Below are positions 44,765 through 53,584 of a stretch of 56,032 nucleotides of DNA, in pieces; the stretch's first letter is position 1; each line of letters opens with the position of its first letter. This DNA is from Caulobacter sp. Its GTDB lineage: Bacteria > Pseudomonadota > Alphaproteobacteria > Caulobacterales > Caulobacteraceae. Under the pieces are notes generated by a model. That model was not told the DNA's origin and searched no databases. It was given only the letters and a program-made list of their open reading frames with translations. The stretch covers positions 1 to 56,032 of the forward strand of contig JAUSMJ010000051.1 in NCBI GenBank assembly GCA_030645575.1. Direction: 5' to 3'. The position numbers and the translations under genes were made by a program.

Positions 44765-46732
44765 ATGTCCGTCAGCCCGGTCAGGATGGCCGACGCCATC
44801 CGCGTCCTCTCCATGGACGCCGTCCACGCCGCCAGGTCCGGCCACCAGGGCGCGCCCATGGGGCTGGCCGACGTGGCGACGGTGCTGTGGACCAAGTTCC
44901 TGCGCTATGACGCGAGCAAACCCGACTGGGCCGACCGCGACCGCTTCGTGCTGTCGGCGGGTCACGCCTCGATGCTGATCTACAGCCTGCTGCACCTGAC
45001 CGGCAGCAAGGCCGTGACGATGGACCAGATCCGCGACTTCCGTCAGTGGGGCAGCAATACCGCCGGCCATCCGGAATACGGCCACACGCCCGGCGTCGAA
45101 GTGACCACCGGCCCGCTGGGCCAGGGCATCGCCACCGCCGTCGGCATGGCCATGGCCGAGCGCTCGATGAACGCCCGCTACGGCGATGACCTCGTCGATC
45201 ACCGCACCTGGGTCATCGCCGGAGACGGCTGCCTGATGGAGGGCATCAGCCATGAGGCCATCTCGCTGGCCGGCCGGCTGAAGCTCGGCAAGCTGACGGT
45301 GCTGTTCGACGACAACAACACCACCATCGATGGCGCGGCGACCATCGCCGAGACCGGCGACCAGATGGCCCGCTTCAAGGCGGCCGGCTGGGCGGTCAAG
45401 GCCGTCGATGGCCACGACCACGGCAAGATCGCCGCCGCCCTGCGCTGGGCGACCAAGCAGTCGGTCCCGACGATGATCGCCTGCAAGACCGCCATCCTGA
45501 AGGGCGCGGGCCCCAAGGAAGGCGACATCCACGGCCACGGCTATTCGCTGTTCGACGAGGAGGCGACCCTGGCCCGCAAGGCCATGGGCTGGCCCCTGCC
45601 GCCGTTCGAGCTGCCGGAGGACATCGTCGAGGCCTGGCGCAAGGCCGGCCGCAAGGGCGGCTCGCCGCGCCGCAAGTGGGAAGCCCGCCTGAAGGTCAGC
45701 GACCAGCGCGCCGACTTCGTCCGCGCCATGAAGGGCGACCTGCCAGCCGATGCCTTCAAGGGTCTGGACACCCATATCGAGAAGATGCTGGCCGAGCCGG
45801 TGGTCAACGCCACCCGCGTGCACAGCGGCGCGGCCCTGACCGTGCTGACCCCGGCGATCCCGGAAATGATCGGCGGCTCGGCCGACCTGACCGGCTCCAA
45901 CAACACCTACGTCAAGGGCATGGTCCCGTTCGACCTGCCCGACTACGCCGGCAGGTACGTCCACTATGGCGTGCGCGAGCACGGCATGGCGGCGGCGATG
46001 AACGGCATGGCGCTGCACGGGGGCGTGATCCCCTACAGCGGCGCCTTCATGGTCTTCTCCGACTACAGCCGCGCCTCGATCCGCCTCGGCGCCCTGATGG
46101 GCGTTCGCGTGATCCACGTGATGACGCACGACTCGATCGGCGTCGGCGAGGATGGCCCGACCCACCAGCCGGTCGAGCACCTGGCCAGCCTGCGGGCGAT
46201 GCCGGGCCTGCTCGTCTTCCGCCCGGCCGACGTGGTCGAGGCCGCCGAATGCTGGCGTCTGGCGCTGGAAGCCAGGACCACCCCCTCGGTCATGGCCCTG
46301 TCGCGGCAGAAGACCGGCGTGGTGCGCACGACCGGCGGCAACCTGTCGGCCAAGGGGGCCTATGAGGTCGCCAAGGCCGACGGCGAGGCCCAGGTGACGA
46401 TCTTCGCCTCGGGCTCGGAAGTGCCGATCGCGCTGGCCGCCCGCACCCTGCTGCAGGCCGACGGCGTGGCGACCCGCGTCGTCTCAACGCCGTGCTGGGA
46501 GCTGTTCGAGCAACAGACCCCGAAGTACCGCGCCGAGACCATCGGCAAGGCGCCGGTGCGCGTCGCCGTCGAGGCGGCGGTCAAGTTCGGCTGGGAGCGT
46601 TTCATCGGCGAGGACGGCGTGTTCGTCGGCATGACCGGCTTCGGCGCCAGCGCCCCGGCCGAGCGGCTGTACAAGGAATTCGGCATCACCGCGGAAGCCG
46701 TGGCGGCGGCGGCCAAGGCGAAGCTGGGCTAG
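44765..46732 (+). CDS. tkt: Transketolase
   Basis: A 655-residue thiamine-diphosphate enzyme of the pentose phosphate pathway. ThDP/Mg binding: GHQGAPMGLADVATVLW, GPLGQGIATAVGMAMAE, AGDGCLMEGISHEA and the Glu in YVHYGVREHGMAAAMNG. C-terminal domain ends with FGASAPAERLYKEFGI. GAGAGAG lies upstream of the ATG at 44765; the longer frame overlies the zapA region. It is the first of the carbon-metabolism group tkt, purT, gap, pgk, fba. Confidence 0.97.
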   Translation: MSVSPVRMADAIRVLSMDAVHAARSGHQGAPMGLADVATVLWTKFLRYDASKPDWADRDRFVLSAGHASMLIYSLLHLTGSKAVTMDQIRDFRQWGSNTAGHPEYGHTPGVEVTTGPLGQGIATAVGMAMAERSMNARYGDDLVDHRTWVIAGDGCLMEGISHEAISLAGRLKLGKLTVLFDDNNTTIDGAATIAETGDQMARFKAAGWAVKAVDGHDHGKIAAALRWATKQSVPTMIACKTAILKGAGPKEGDIHGHGYSLFDEEATLARKAMGWPLPPFELPEDIVEAWRKAGRKGGSPRRKWEARLKVSDQRADFVRAMKGDLPADAFKGLDTHIEKMLAEPVVNATRVHSGAALTVLTPAIPEMIGGSADLTGSNNTYVKGMVPFDLPDYAGRYVHYGVREHGMAAAMNGMALHGGVIPYSGAFMVFSDYSRASIRLGALMGVRVIHVMTHDSIGVGEDGPTHQPVEHLASLRAMPGLLVFRPADVVEAAECWRLALEARTTPSVMALSRQKTGVVRTTGGNLSAKGAYEVAKADGEAQVTIFASGSEVPIALAARTLLQADGVATRVVSTPCWELFEQQTPKYRAETIGKAPVRVAVEAAVKFGWERFIGEDGVFVGMTGFGASAPAERLYKEFGITAEAVAAAAKAKLG

Positions 46733-46740
46733 GATCGCGC

Positions 46741-46812
46741 GGGGACATGCACTTCAGTGCGTGTCCCCTGCTGACCGGCTGACCGGGGACACGCACTGAA
46801 GTGCATGTCCCC
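46741..46812. repeat. Family B REP-like inverted pair (copy 4)
   Basis: Hairpins 46741-46768 and 46785-46812, exact reverse complements of each other, between tkt and purT. The last unit ends 14 bases before the purT start, leaving just the Shine-Dalgarno. Confidence 0.92.
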
Positions 46813-46825
46813 TCTGGAGGACCCC

Positions 46826-48025
46826 ATGAAACTCGGCACCCCCCTCAGCCCCTCCGCCACGCGCGTCATGCTGCTCGGCTGCGGCGAGCTCGGCAAGGAA
46901 GTGGCCATCGAGCTGCAGCGGCTGGGCGTCGAGGTGATCGGCGTCGACCGCTATGCCGACGCTCCGGCCATGCAGGTGGCCCACCGCGGCCACGTCGTGA
47001 CCATGACCGACCCCGCCGCCCTGCGCGCGGTGATCGAGGCCGAGCGGCCGCACCTGATCGTGCCGGAGATCGAGGCCATCGCCACGGACGAGTTGGCGAA
47101 GATCGAGGCCGAGGGGCTGGCGACAGTCATCCCCACCGCCCGCGCCGCCCAGCTGACCATGAACCGCGAGGGCATCCGCCGGCTGGCCGCCGAAGAGCTC
47201 GGCCTGCCGACCAGCCCTTACGCCTTCGCCGGCTCGCGGGAGGCGCTGGAAGCGGGCGCGGCGGCCGTCGGCTATCCCTGCTTCGTCAAGCCGGTGATGA
47301 GCAGCTCCGGCAAGGGCCAGTCCTATGTCGAAAGCCCCGCCGACATCGGCGCGGCCTGGGACTACGCCCTGTCCGCCGGCCGGGTGGAGACGGCGCTGGT
47401 CATCGTCGAGGGCCGCATCGATTTCGACTTCGAGATCACCCTGCTGACGGTCCGCTCGCTCGGCGCCGACGGCCAGATCCAGACGTCCTTCTGCGCCCCG
47501 GTCGGCCACCGTCAGGTCAAGGGCGACTATGTCGAGAGCTGGCAGCCACAGGCGATGAGCGCCGCCGCCCTGGCCAGCGCCCAGGACATCGCCGGCAAGG
47601 TCACCGCCGCCCTCGGCGGCCGGGGCCTGTTCGGCGTCGAGCTGTTCGTGAAGGGCGACCAGGTCTGGTTCTCCGAGGTCAGCCCCCGGCCGCACGACAC
47701 GGGCCTGGTCACCCTGGCCACCCAGCACCAGAGCGAGTTCGCCCTGCACGCCCGCGCCATCCTCGGCCTGCCGGTCGACGTCAGCCTGCGCGAGCCCGGC
47801 GCCAGCGCGGTGATCTATGGCGGCATGGACGCGGTCGGGGTGGCTTACGAAGGCGTGGCCGAGGCCCTGTCGGAGCCAGGCGTCGATCTGCGCCTGTTCG
47901 GCAAGCCGCAGGCCTTCGAACGCCGCCGCATGGGTGTGGCGCTGGCCAGGGCCGCTGACACTGACACCGCGCGAGCCAACGCCGTCGCGGCGGCGGGCAA
48001 GGTGAAGGTGGTTCGCGGCGATTGA
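46826..48025 (+). CDS. purT: Formate-dependent phosphoribosylglycinamide formyltransferase
   Basis: A 399-residue ATP-grasp enzyme making formyl-GAR from GAR, formate and [47 protein letters not shown] and [16 protein letters not shown] are diagnostic and related to PurK. ATG 46826 is preceded by CTGGAGG at a good distance. PurT is an alternative to the folate-dependent PurN. Confidence 0.96.
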   Translation: MKLGTPLSPSATRVMLLGCGELGKEVAIELQRLGVEVIGVDRYADAPAMQVAHRGHVVTMTDPAALRAVIEAERPHLIVPEIEAIATDELAKIEAEGLATVIPTARAAQLTMNREGIRRLAAEELGLPTSPYAFAGSREALEAGAAAVGYPCFVKPVMSSSGKGQSYVESPADIGAAWDYALSAGRVETALVIVEGRIDFDFEITLLTVRSLGADGQIQTSFCAPVGHRQVKGDYVESWQPQAMSAAALASAQDIAGKVTAALGGRGLFGVELFVKGDQVWFSEVSPRPHDTGLVTLATQHQSEFALHARAILGLPVDVSLREPGASAVIYGGMDAVGVAYEGVAEALSEPGVDLRLFGKPQAFERRRMGVALARAADTDTARANAVAAAGKVKVVRGD

Positions 48026-48158
48026 TGCGGGACTCGCGGGACCAATACTCCCGGGACATCGCGAGACATCGACGGGACTCTCGCGCGAAATCGACGCCCG
48101 CCTGGCGGAACGGCCGTAAAATGCAGGGATGGATATCTTCAAGCCCGACCCGCGCTTT

Positions 48159-48319
48159 CCTTCTCCCCTTGCGGGAGAAGGTGTCGGGCCCACGGGGACA
48201 TGCACTTCAGTGCGTGTCCCCTCTCTCGGGCCAGGCTTGGGGACACGCACTGAAGTGCATGTCCCCGGCCGGCGCGACCTGCTTCGCAGGCCACCCTCTC
48301 CCGCAAGGGGAGAAGGTGG
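48159..48319. repeat. Family C-type element interrupted by a family B pair
   Basis: End hairpins CCTTCTCCCC-TTG-CGGGAGAAGG (48159-48181) and the inverted CCTCTCCC-GCAA-GGGGAGAAGG (48294-48316) match the family C plan; an inner hairpin CCTGC-TTC-GCAGG precedes the right end. The middle is occupied by a family B pair (48194-48266), as if the B pair had inserted into the C element. Confidence 0.75.
48194..48266. repeat. Family B REP-like inverted pair (copy 5, nested)
   Basis: Hairpins 48194-48221 and 48239-48266 with the standard TGCAC/GTGCG stems, inverted to each other. It sits inside the family C-type element before gap. Confidence 0.9.
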
Positions 48320-48323
48320 TGGA

Positions 48324-48361
48324 TTGTGAGACATTCGTCACAAACTCTCACCGGATGTGAC
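48324..48361 (+). promoter_or_regulatory. Candidate operator upstream of gap
   Basis: TTGTGA-N8-TCACAA (48324-48343) is a perfect inverted repeat, and a third half-site TGTGAC follows at 48356-48361. This leads into the gap leader, with TTGACT at 48384 a possible -35. The half-site resembles CRP/FNR-like or GntR-like operators; the regulator is unknown. Confidence 0.45.
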
Positions 48362-48450
48362 CGCCCCAAATCCCGCTGCGGGGTTGACTCCACGGCCCCT
48401 GACCGCAAAACCGCGCGCATTCATAAAAAGCCGCCGGGAGCGCTTCACCC

Positions 48451-49458
48451 ATGACCCTTCGCGTCGCCATCAACGGATTTGGCCGGATCGGCCGTCTGGT
48501 TCTGCGCTCGATCGCCGAGCACAACCGCACGGACATCGAGGTCGTGGCGATCAACGACCTGGGTCCGGTGGAAACCAACGCCCACCTGTTCCGCTATGAC
48601 AGCGTGCACGGCCGCTTCCCCGGCACGGTGACGACCGGCGAGGACTGGATCGACATCGGCCGCGGCAAGATCAAGGTCACGGCGATCCGCAATCCGGCCG
48701 AGCTGCCGCACAAGGACCTGAACGTCGACATCGCGTTCGAGTGCACGGGCCTGTTCACCTCCAAGGAAAAGGCCAGCGCCCACCTGACCGCCGGCGCGAA
48801 ACGCGTGCTGGTCTCGGCCCCGGCCGAGGGCGCCGACAAGACCATCGTCTACAAGGTCAACCACGAGACCCTGACGGCCGACGACATCGTCGTCTCCAAC
48901 GGCAGCTGCACCACCAACGCCCTGGCCCCCGTGGCCAAGGTGCTGAACGACCTGTTCGGCATCGAGCGCGGTTACATGACCACGATCCACGCCTACACCG
49001 GCGACCAGCCGACGCTCGACACCATGCACAACGACCTCTACCGCGCCCGCGCGGCGGCGCTCAGCATGATCCCGACCTCGACCGGCGCGGCCAAGGCGCT
49101 GGGCCTGGTGCTGCCGGAGCTGAAGGGCAAGCTGGACGGCTCCTCGATCCGCGTGCCGACGCCCAACGTCTCGGTGGTCGACCTGAAGGTCGTCGCCGCC
49201 CGCGACGTGACGGTGGAAGAGATCAACAATGCCCTGCTGGCCGCCGCCGCCGGCCCGATGTCGGGCGTGCTGGCCACGACCAGCGAGCCGCTGGTCTCGA
49301 TGGACCTCAACCACGTCGATGCCAGCTCGACGGCGGCCCTGAAACAGACCCAGGTCGTCGACGGCAAACTGGCCCGCGTGCTCAGCTGGTACGACAACGA
49401 ATGGGGCTTCGCGACCCGCATGAGCGACACCGCTCTGGTGATGGCGAAGTTCCTGTAG
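48451..49458 (+). CDS. gap: Glyceraldehyde-3-phosphate dehydrogenase (type I)
   Basis: A 335-residue GAPDH. The NAD-binding start [16 protein letters not shown], the catalytic Cys153 in [12 protein letters not shown] and the [18 protein letters not shown] segment are standard. It follows the candidate operator and precedes a small membrane protein gene, pgk and fba in one direction. Confidence 0.97.
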   Translation: MTLRVAINGFGRIGRLVLRSIAEHNRTDIEVVAINDLGPVETNAHLFRYDSVHGRFPGTVTTGEDWIDIGRGKIKVTAIRNPAELPHKDLNVDIAFECTGLFTSKEKASAHLTAGAKRVLVSAPAEGADKTIVYKVNHETLTADDIVVSNGSCTTNALAPVAKVLNDLFGIERGYMTTIHAYTGDQPTLDTMHNDLYRARAAALSMIPTSTGAAKALGLVLPELKGKLDGSSIRVPTPNVSVVDLKVVAARDVTVEEINNALLAAAAGPMSGVLATTSEPLVSMDLNHVDASSTAALKQTQVVDGKLARVLSWYDNEWGFATRMSDTALVMAKFL

Positions 49459-49460
49459 GG

Positions 49461-49835
49461 ATGAAGCGCTGGCCCGCCATCACTGCTCTGGCCGTGATGG
49501 CGGTTCCGGTTACCTATTTCGCGGCCGACATCCTCGCCTTCGTCGCGGGCTCTCGAAATGGCCAGGTCGATGACTGCTACGAAGGTTTGGTCGCCTGTCG
49601 CGGTCCGGGCGTGTCCATCTTCGATTTTGGAATCCCGGGCGCCATCCTTCTGATTGCGCTTCTCGGCTGGTGGGCCGGGTGGCTCTGGCTGGCGATCTCG
49701 CTGAAACGCGGGGTTCCGCAAGCTTCCGCTGTTGCGACTGTCCCGATCGTCAGCATCGCGCTGGCGCTTTGGTTCGTCAGCCTTCTGGTGCTCGGTGGCG
49801 TCGGCGTGACAGCCGGGCTCACTTCCTTCAGGTAG
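49461..49835 (+). CDS. Hypothetical membrane protein between gap and pgk
   Basis: A 124-residue membrane protein starting 2 bases after the gap stop and ending 9 bases before pgk. Hydrophobic segments: AITALAVMAVPVTYFAADIL, FGIPGAILLIALLGWWAGWL and VPIVSIALALWFVSLLVLGG. Two cysteines (DDCYEGLVACRG) could form a disulphide. There is no known domain; its tight position suggests co-transcription with glycolytic genes. Confidence 0.7.
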   Translation: MKRWPAITALAVMAVPVTYFAADILAFVAGSRNGQVDDCYEGLVACRGPGVSIFDFGIPGAILLIALLGWWAGWLWLAISLKRGVPQASAVATVPIVSIALALWFVSLLVLGGVGVTAGLTSFR

Positions 49836-49844
49836 CTACACCCC

Positions 49845-51035
49845 ATGACCTTCCGCTCCCTCGAAACCGCTGATCTCGCCGGCAAGCGCGTGCTGGTGCG
49901 CGTGGACTTCAATGTGCCGATGGAGGGGGGCGTCATCACCGATGACACCCGCCTGCGCTCGGCCCTGCCGACGATCCATTTCCTCAGCAGCCGGGGGGCG
50001 AAGGTCATCCTGCTGGCCCATTTCGACCGGCCCAAGGGCAAGCGGGTTCCGGCGATGAGCCTGGCCCCGGTCGTCGCGCCTCTGTCGGTGCTGCTGAGCC
50101 AGCCGGTGTTGTTCGGCGAGGACTGCATCGGCGAGGCCGCCTACAGGGCCGTCTCCGCGCTGGAGAACGGGGACGTCGCGGTGTTGGAGAACCTGCGCTT
50201 CCACCCGGGCGAGGAGGCCAACGATCCCGCCTTCGTCGCCGAGCTGGCGGCCATCGGCGATCTCTTTGTCAACGACGCCTTCAGCGCCGCCCACCGCGCC
50301 CATGCCTCCACCGAGGGGATTGCGCGCCTGCTGCCGTCGTACCCGGGCCTGGCCATGCGGCGGGAGCTGGAGATGCTCGACGCGGCGCTGGGAGCGCCGG
50401 TGAAACCCGTGCTGGGCATCGTCGGCGGGGCCAAGGTCTCGACCAAGCTGGACCTCTTGAACAACCTGGTGCGCAAGCTGGACCGCCTGGCCATCGGCGG
50501 CGGCATGGCCAACACCTTCCTCGCCGCCCAGGGCCACGACGTCGGCGGCTCTCTCTGCGAGCACGACCTGGGCGACACCGCCCGCGAGATCATGGCCAGC
50601 GCGAAGGCGGCCGGCTGCGAGCTGTTGCTGCCGGTCGACGTGGTCGTGGCCCGCGAGGTCAAGCCCGGAACGGCGACCCGCACCTGCGGCCTGGGCGACG
50701 TCAAGGCCGGCGACCTGATCCTCGACGCCGGTCCGGAGACGGTGAAGCGCCTGCTGGCCGCCATGGACGCCAGCAAGACCCTGATCTGGAACGGCCCGCT
50801 CGGTGTGTTCGAGGTGCCGCCGTTCGACATGGCGACGGTCGCCGCCGCGAAGCATGCGGCGTCGCTCGCCGTGGCCGGTAAGCTGACGGCGGTGGCCGGC
50901 GGCGGCGACACGGTCTCGGCCCTCAACCACGCCGGGGTGGCCGACGAGATGACCTTCGTCTCCACCGCCGGCGGGGCCTTCCTGGAATGGATGGAGGGCA
51001 AGCCCCTGCCGGGCGTCGAGGCGCTGGCGGGCTGA
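49845..51035 (+). CDS. pgk: Phosphoglycerate kinase
   Basis: A 396-residue kinase. KRVLVRVDFNVPMEGGVITDD-type start (VLVRVDFNVPMEGG), AHFDRPKGKRVPAMSLAPV, LENLRFHPGEEANDPAF, VNDAFSAAHRAHAST, and the GGGDTVSAL nucleotide-binding segment are clear. It sits between the small membrane protein gene and fba. Confidence 0.97.
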   Translation: MTFRSLETADLAGKRVLVRVDFNVPMEGGVITDDTRLRSALPTIHFLSSRGAKVILLAHFDRPKGKRVPAMSLAPVVAPLSVLLSQPVLFGEDCIGEAAYRAVSALENGDVAVLENLRFHPGEEANDPAFVAELAAIGDLFVNDAFSAAHRAHASTEGIARLLPSYPGLAMRRELEMLDAALGAPVKPVLGIVGGAKVSTKLDLLNNLVRKLDRLAIGGGMANTFLAAQGHDVGGSLCEHDLGDTAREIMASAKAAGCELLLPVDVVVAREVKPGTATRTCGLGDVKAGDLILDAGPETVKRLLAAMDASKTLIWNGPLGVFEVPPFDMATVAAAKHAASLAVAGKLTAVAGGGDTVSALNHAGVADEMTFVSTAGGAFLEWMEGKPLPGVEALAG

Positions 51036-51100
51036 CGTTTCCGTGAACCGGTGCTAAGAGCCCCGGCAAAGCAAGACCATCAGCGCAAGAGAGTCCGACC

Positions 51101-52186
51101 GTGGCCCGCATCACCCTCCGACAGCTTCTCGACCATGCCGCCGAGCACGACTACGCCGTGCCCGCGTTCAACATCAACAACATGGAACAGGGTCTGGCGA
51201 TCATGGAGGCGGCCGAGGCCGTCGATGCGCCGGTGATCATCCAGGCGTCGCGCGGCGCGCGCAGCTACGCCAACGACATCATGCTGGCGCGGCTGATCGA
51301 CGCCCTGGTCGAGATCTATCCGAACCTGCCGGTCTGCATGCACCAGGACCACGGCAACGGCCCGGCCACCTGCGCCACGGCCATCCAGTACGGCTTCACC
51401 AGCGTGATGATGGACGGCTCGCTGGAGGAGGACGCCAAGACCCCGGCCTCCTACGACTACAACGTCAACGTCACCCGCAAGGTGGTCGAGATGGCCCACA
51501 GCTGCGGCGTCTCGGTCGAGGGCGAGATTGGCGTGCTGGGCTCGCTGGAAACCGGCATGGGCGAGGCCGAGGACGGCCACGGCTTCGAGGGCAAGCTTGA
51601 CCATTCCGCCCTGCTGACCGACCCGGACCAGGCGGTCGATTTCGTGCGCGCCACCAACGTTGACGCCCTGGCCATCGCCATGGGCACCAGCCACGGCGCC
51701 TACAAGTTCACCCGCAAGCCGGACGGCGACATCCTGGCGATGAACGTCATCGAGGCGGTGCACAACCGCCTGCCCAACACCCACCTGGTGATGCACGGCT
51801 CCAGCTCGGTGCCACAGGATCTGCAGGACATCATCAACGAGTTCGGCGGCGAGATGCCCCAGACCTGGGGCGTGCCGGTCGAGGAGATCCAGCGCGGCAT
51901 CAAGCTGGGCGTGCGCAAGATCAACGTCGATACCGACAACCGCATGGCCATGACCGGCGCGATCCGGAAGGTGCTGATGCAGAAGAAGGGCGAGTTCGAC
52001 CCGCGCGCCTATCTCAAGCCCGCCAAGGAAGCGATGCGCAAGGTCTGCCACGCCCGCTTCGAGCAGTTCGGCGCCGCCGGCTGGGCCGGCAAGATCAAGC
52101 CGATCAGCACCGCGGTGATGGCCAAGCGCTACCTGACCGGCGAGCTGAACCCGAAGATCGGCGTCAGCAAGGTCGCGGCGGAGTAG
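51101..52186 (+). CDS. fba: Fructose-bisphosphate aldolase class II (Calvin subtype)
   Basis: A 361-residue zinc aldolase. Motifs: [29 protein letters not shown] (zinc His), [26 protein letters not shown] and [14 protein letters not shown]. The Calvin-cycle subtype (CbbA) is usual in alphaproteobacteria and does not mean CO2 fixation; no RuBisCO genes are here. Confidence 0.96.
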   Translation: MARITLRQLLDHAAEHDYAVPAFNINNMEQGLAIMEAAEAVDAPVIIQASRGARSYANDIMLARLIDALVEIYPNLPVCMHQDHGNGPATCATAIQYGFTSVMMDGSLEEDAKTPASYDYNVNVTRKVVEMAHSCGVSVEGEIGVLGSLETGMGEAEDGHGFEGKLDHSALLTDPDQAVDFVRATNVDALAIAMGTSHGAYKFTRKPDGDILAMNVIEAVHNRLPNTHLVMHGSSSVPQDLQDIINEFGGEMPQTWGVPVEEIQRGIKLGVRKINVDTDNRMAMTGAIRKVLMQKKGEFDPRAYLKPAKEAMRKVCHARFEQFGAAGWAGKIKPISTAVMAKRYLTGELNPKIGVSKVAAE

Positions 52187-52190
52187 GCGG

Positions 52191-52577
52191 CTACCAGAGC
52201 CGCTTCACACCGAACCCGTCGAACAGCCGCTCGTTCGAGACGAGCGTCAGGTTTTCGGTCAGGGCCTGGGCGATCAGCAGGCGGTCGAACGGGTCCTTGT
52301 GACTGTCCGAGAGACCGCCCGCGACGAGCGCGTGCTCAAGCGTCAGCGGCAGCGGCTTGAAATCCTGCGCCTTCAGGAACGCCTCGAAGGAACGGTCCAG
52401 CCGGGCGGCGTCCGGCAGCTTGCCGAGCCGCACCTTGGTGGCGATCTCGAAGGCCGAGACCGCGCTGACGTGGACCGGCTCCCGGTAGCCCTTGATCGCC
52501 GTCCGCGCCGGCTCCGAGAGGCGCGGCGAATCGATGAACCACCAGATCAGGGCGTGGGTATCGAGCAGCAGGCTCAA
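52191..52577 (-). CDS. VapC-type PIN domain toxin
   Basis: A 128-residue PIN ribonuclease. Catalytic acids: D6 (LLLDTHALIWW), E44 (VSAFEIATK), D95/D98 (DPFDRLLIAQAL). This subgroup (COG3744) pairs with Phd/YefM-type antitoxins. It overlaps the antitoxin gene by 4 bases. It converges on fba with only 4 bases between stops. Confidence 0.93.
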   Translation of the reverse strand: MSLLLDTHALIWWFIDSPRLSEPARTAIKGYREPVHVSAVSAFEIATKVRLGKLPDAARLDRSFEAFLKAQDFKPLPLTLEHALVAGGLSDSHKDPFDRLLIAQALTENLTLVSNERLFDGFGVKRLW

Positions 52578-52825
52578 TCGGCTTCACCGTCCCAGAGCGC
52601 CTGTTCCTCGGGGGGGAGGGGATCGAAGAAGCTGTCGCTCCATTCGAAGCGACCCTTCCAGGCGCCGGGCGTGCGTGGCGGCCGCTCGGCGGATTCAGGC
52701 TTGGTGACCGGCATCAGACGCACCGACGGCGCCTTGCCGCGCGCGATGATGACCTCCTCGCCGGCCTCCGCCTGGGCGAGCAGCTTCGACAGCTGCGTCT
52801 TGGCCTGATGAACCGTGTAGATCAT
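52574..52825 (-). CDS. Phd/YefM-type antitoxin
   Basis: An 83-residue antitoxin. The start YTVHQAKTQLSKLLAQAEAG and the strand EEVIIARGKAPSVRLMPV fit the Phd family fold; the C-terminus (DSFFDPLPPEEQALWDG) should bind the PIN toxin. A short AT-rich palindrome repeat just upstream is the probable autoregulatory operator. Confidence 0.92.
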   Translation of the reverse strand: MIYTVHQAKTQLSKLLAQAEAGEEVIIARGKAPSVRLMPVTKPESAERPPRTPGAWKGRFEWSDSFFDPLPPEEQALWDGEAD

Positions 52826-52830
52826 GCTCT

Positions 52831-52851
52831 TTAGCTAAGCATATTAGCTAA
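52831..52851 (-). promoter_or_regulatory. Antitoxin operator: two TTAGCTAA palindromes
   Basis: TTAGCTAA at 52831-52838 and 52844-52851, 13 bases apart centre to centre, end 6 bases before the antitoxin start. Each is a perfect 8-base palindrome. The minus strand also offers TAATAT as a -10-like element here, so repression by the antitoxin-toxin complex at the promoter is plausible. Confidence 0.65.
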
Positions 52852-52874
52852 GGGGTTTCAATGCGTCGCCGAGG

Positions 52875-53510
52875 CTACCATCCCCCGTACACCGGCCCGA
52901 ACCGGGCTCGCAGGCGGCTGAGGTCGCGGTCGGCCTGGTCGCGCAGGTCGATGGCCTGGCGACGGTCCTCGCCCGCGCTGTAGCGGTCGTCGCGCAGGGC
53001 CTTGAGCCGCTCGCGCAGGGCTTTCTTCTCGTCGTCGGACACGGCCGGATCGGCGATCATCGCCTCGGCCTCGCGCATCCGGCGTTCGATATCGTCGGAC
53101 CGGCTGGTGGCCGCGTTGATCGCCGACTGGGCGCGGTCATAGCGTTGCTGGGTCTCCCAGACGATCCGGCCGTCCGAATAGCCGCCGAGGAACGGCCCCT
53201 CCAGCGAGGCCGGGCAGACGCCGCCATAGCTGTTTCCGGACCGCCCGACCTGGAAGCCGCGGCCCGGCTGGCAATAGACGGTCAGCCCCCGGGCGCGGCC
53301 GGTCATGTAGACGGCCTGGTCGGGTACGACGCCGAATTGCTCGCAGGCCTTCACATGGTCGCCGAAGCGGCCGGTTCCGTGACCGTTCGCTCCGTCACTA
53401 TAGCCGATGCCGGCCCAGTCGCCGGTCTGGCACTGGTCCTCGCTCAGGGTCGCGCAGCTGCCGGCCAGCAGCCCGCAGGCCGCGACGACGACGATCCAGA
53501 CCGGTTTCAT
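52875..53510 (-). CDS. DUF2799 family lipoprotein
   Basis: A 211-residue lipoprotein with the signal MKPVWIVVVAACGLLAGSC; the Cys of LAGSC (residue 19) is lipidated. The DUF2799 core has CQTGDWAGIGYSDGANG and GVVPDQAVYMTGRARGL, then GYSDGRIVWETQQRYD. A charged coiled-coil tail follows (RSDDIERRMREAEAM; EKKALRERLKALRDD). Its role is unknown. It is downstream of the MFS gene in the same direction. Confidence 0.88.
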   Translation of the reverse strand: MKPVWIVVVAACGLLAGSCATLSEDQCQTGDWAGIGYSDGANGHGTGRFGDHVKACEQFGVVPDQAVYMTGRARGLTVYCQPGRGFQVGRSGNSYGGVCPASLEGPFLGGYSDGRIVWETQQRYDRAQSAINAATSRSDDIERRMREAEAMIADPAVSDDEKKALRERLKALRDDRYSAGEDRRQAIDLRDQADRDLSRLRARFGPVYGGW

Positions 53511-53584
53511 GTGCTTTGCTCCCCTGACGACCCGGCCGGAAAGTCCCGCGTTTCGCCGCCGGAGGGAAGGACCGAAAAGGGGGC

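Noticed and set aside
48384..48412. TTGACT plus a downstream A-rich run as the gap promoter
   Set aside because: A good -35-like hexamer is present but the -10 region is poor, so I did not list it as a separate promoter.
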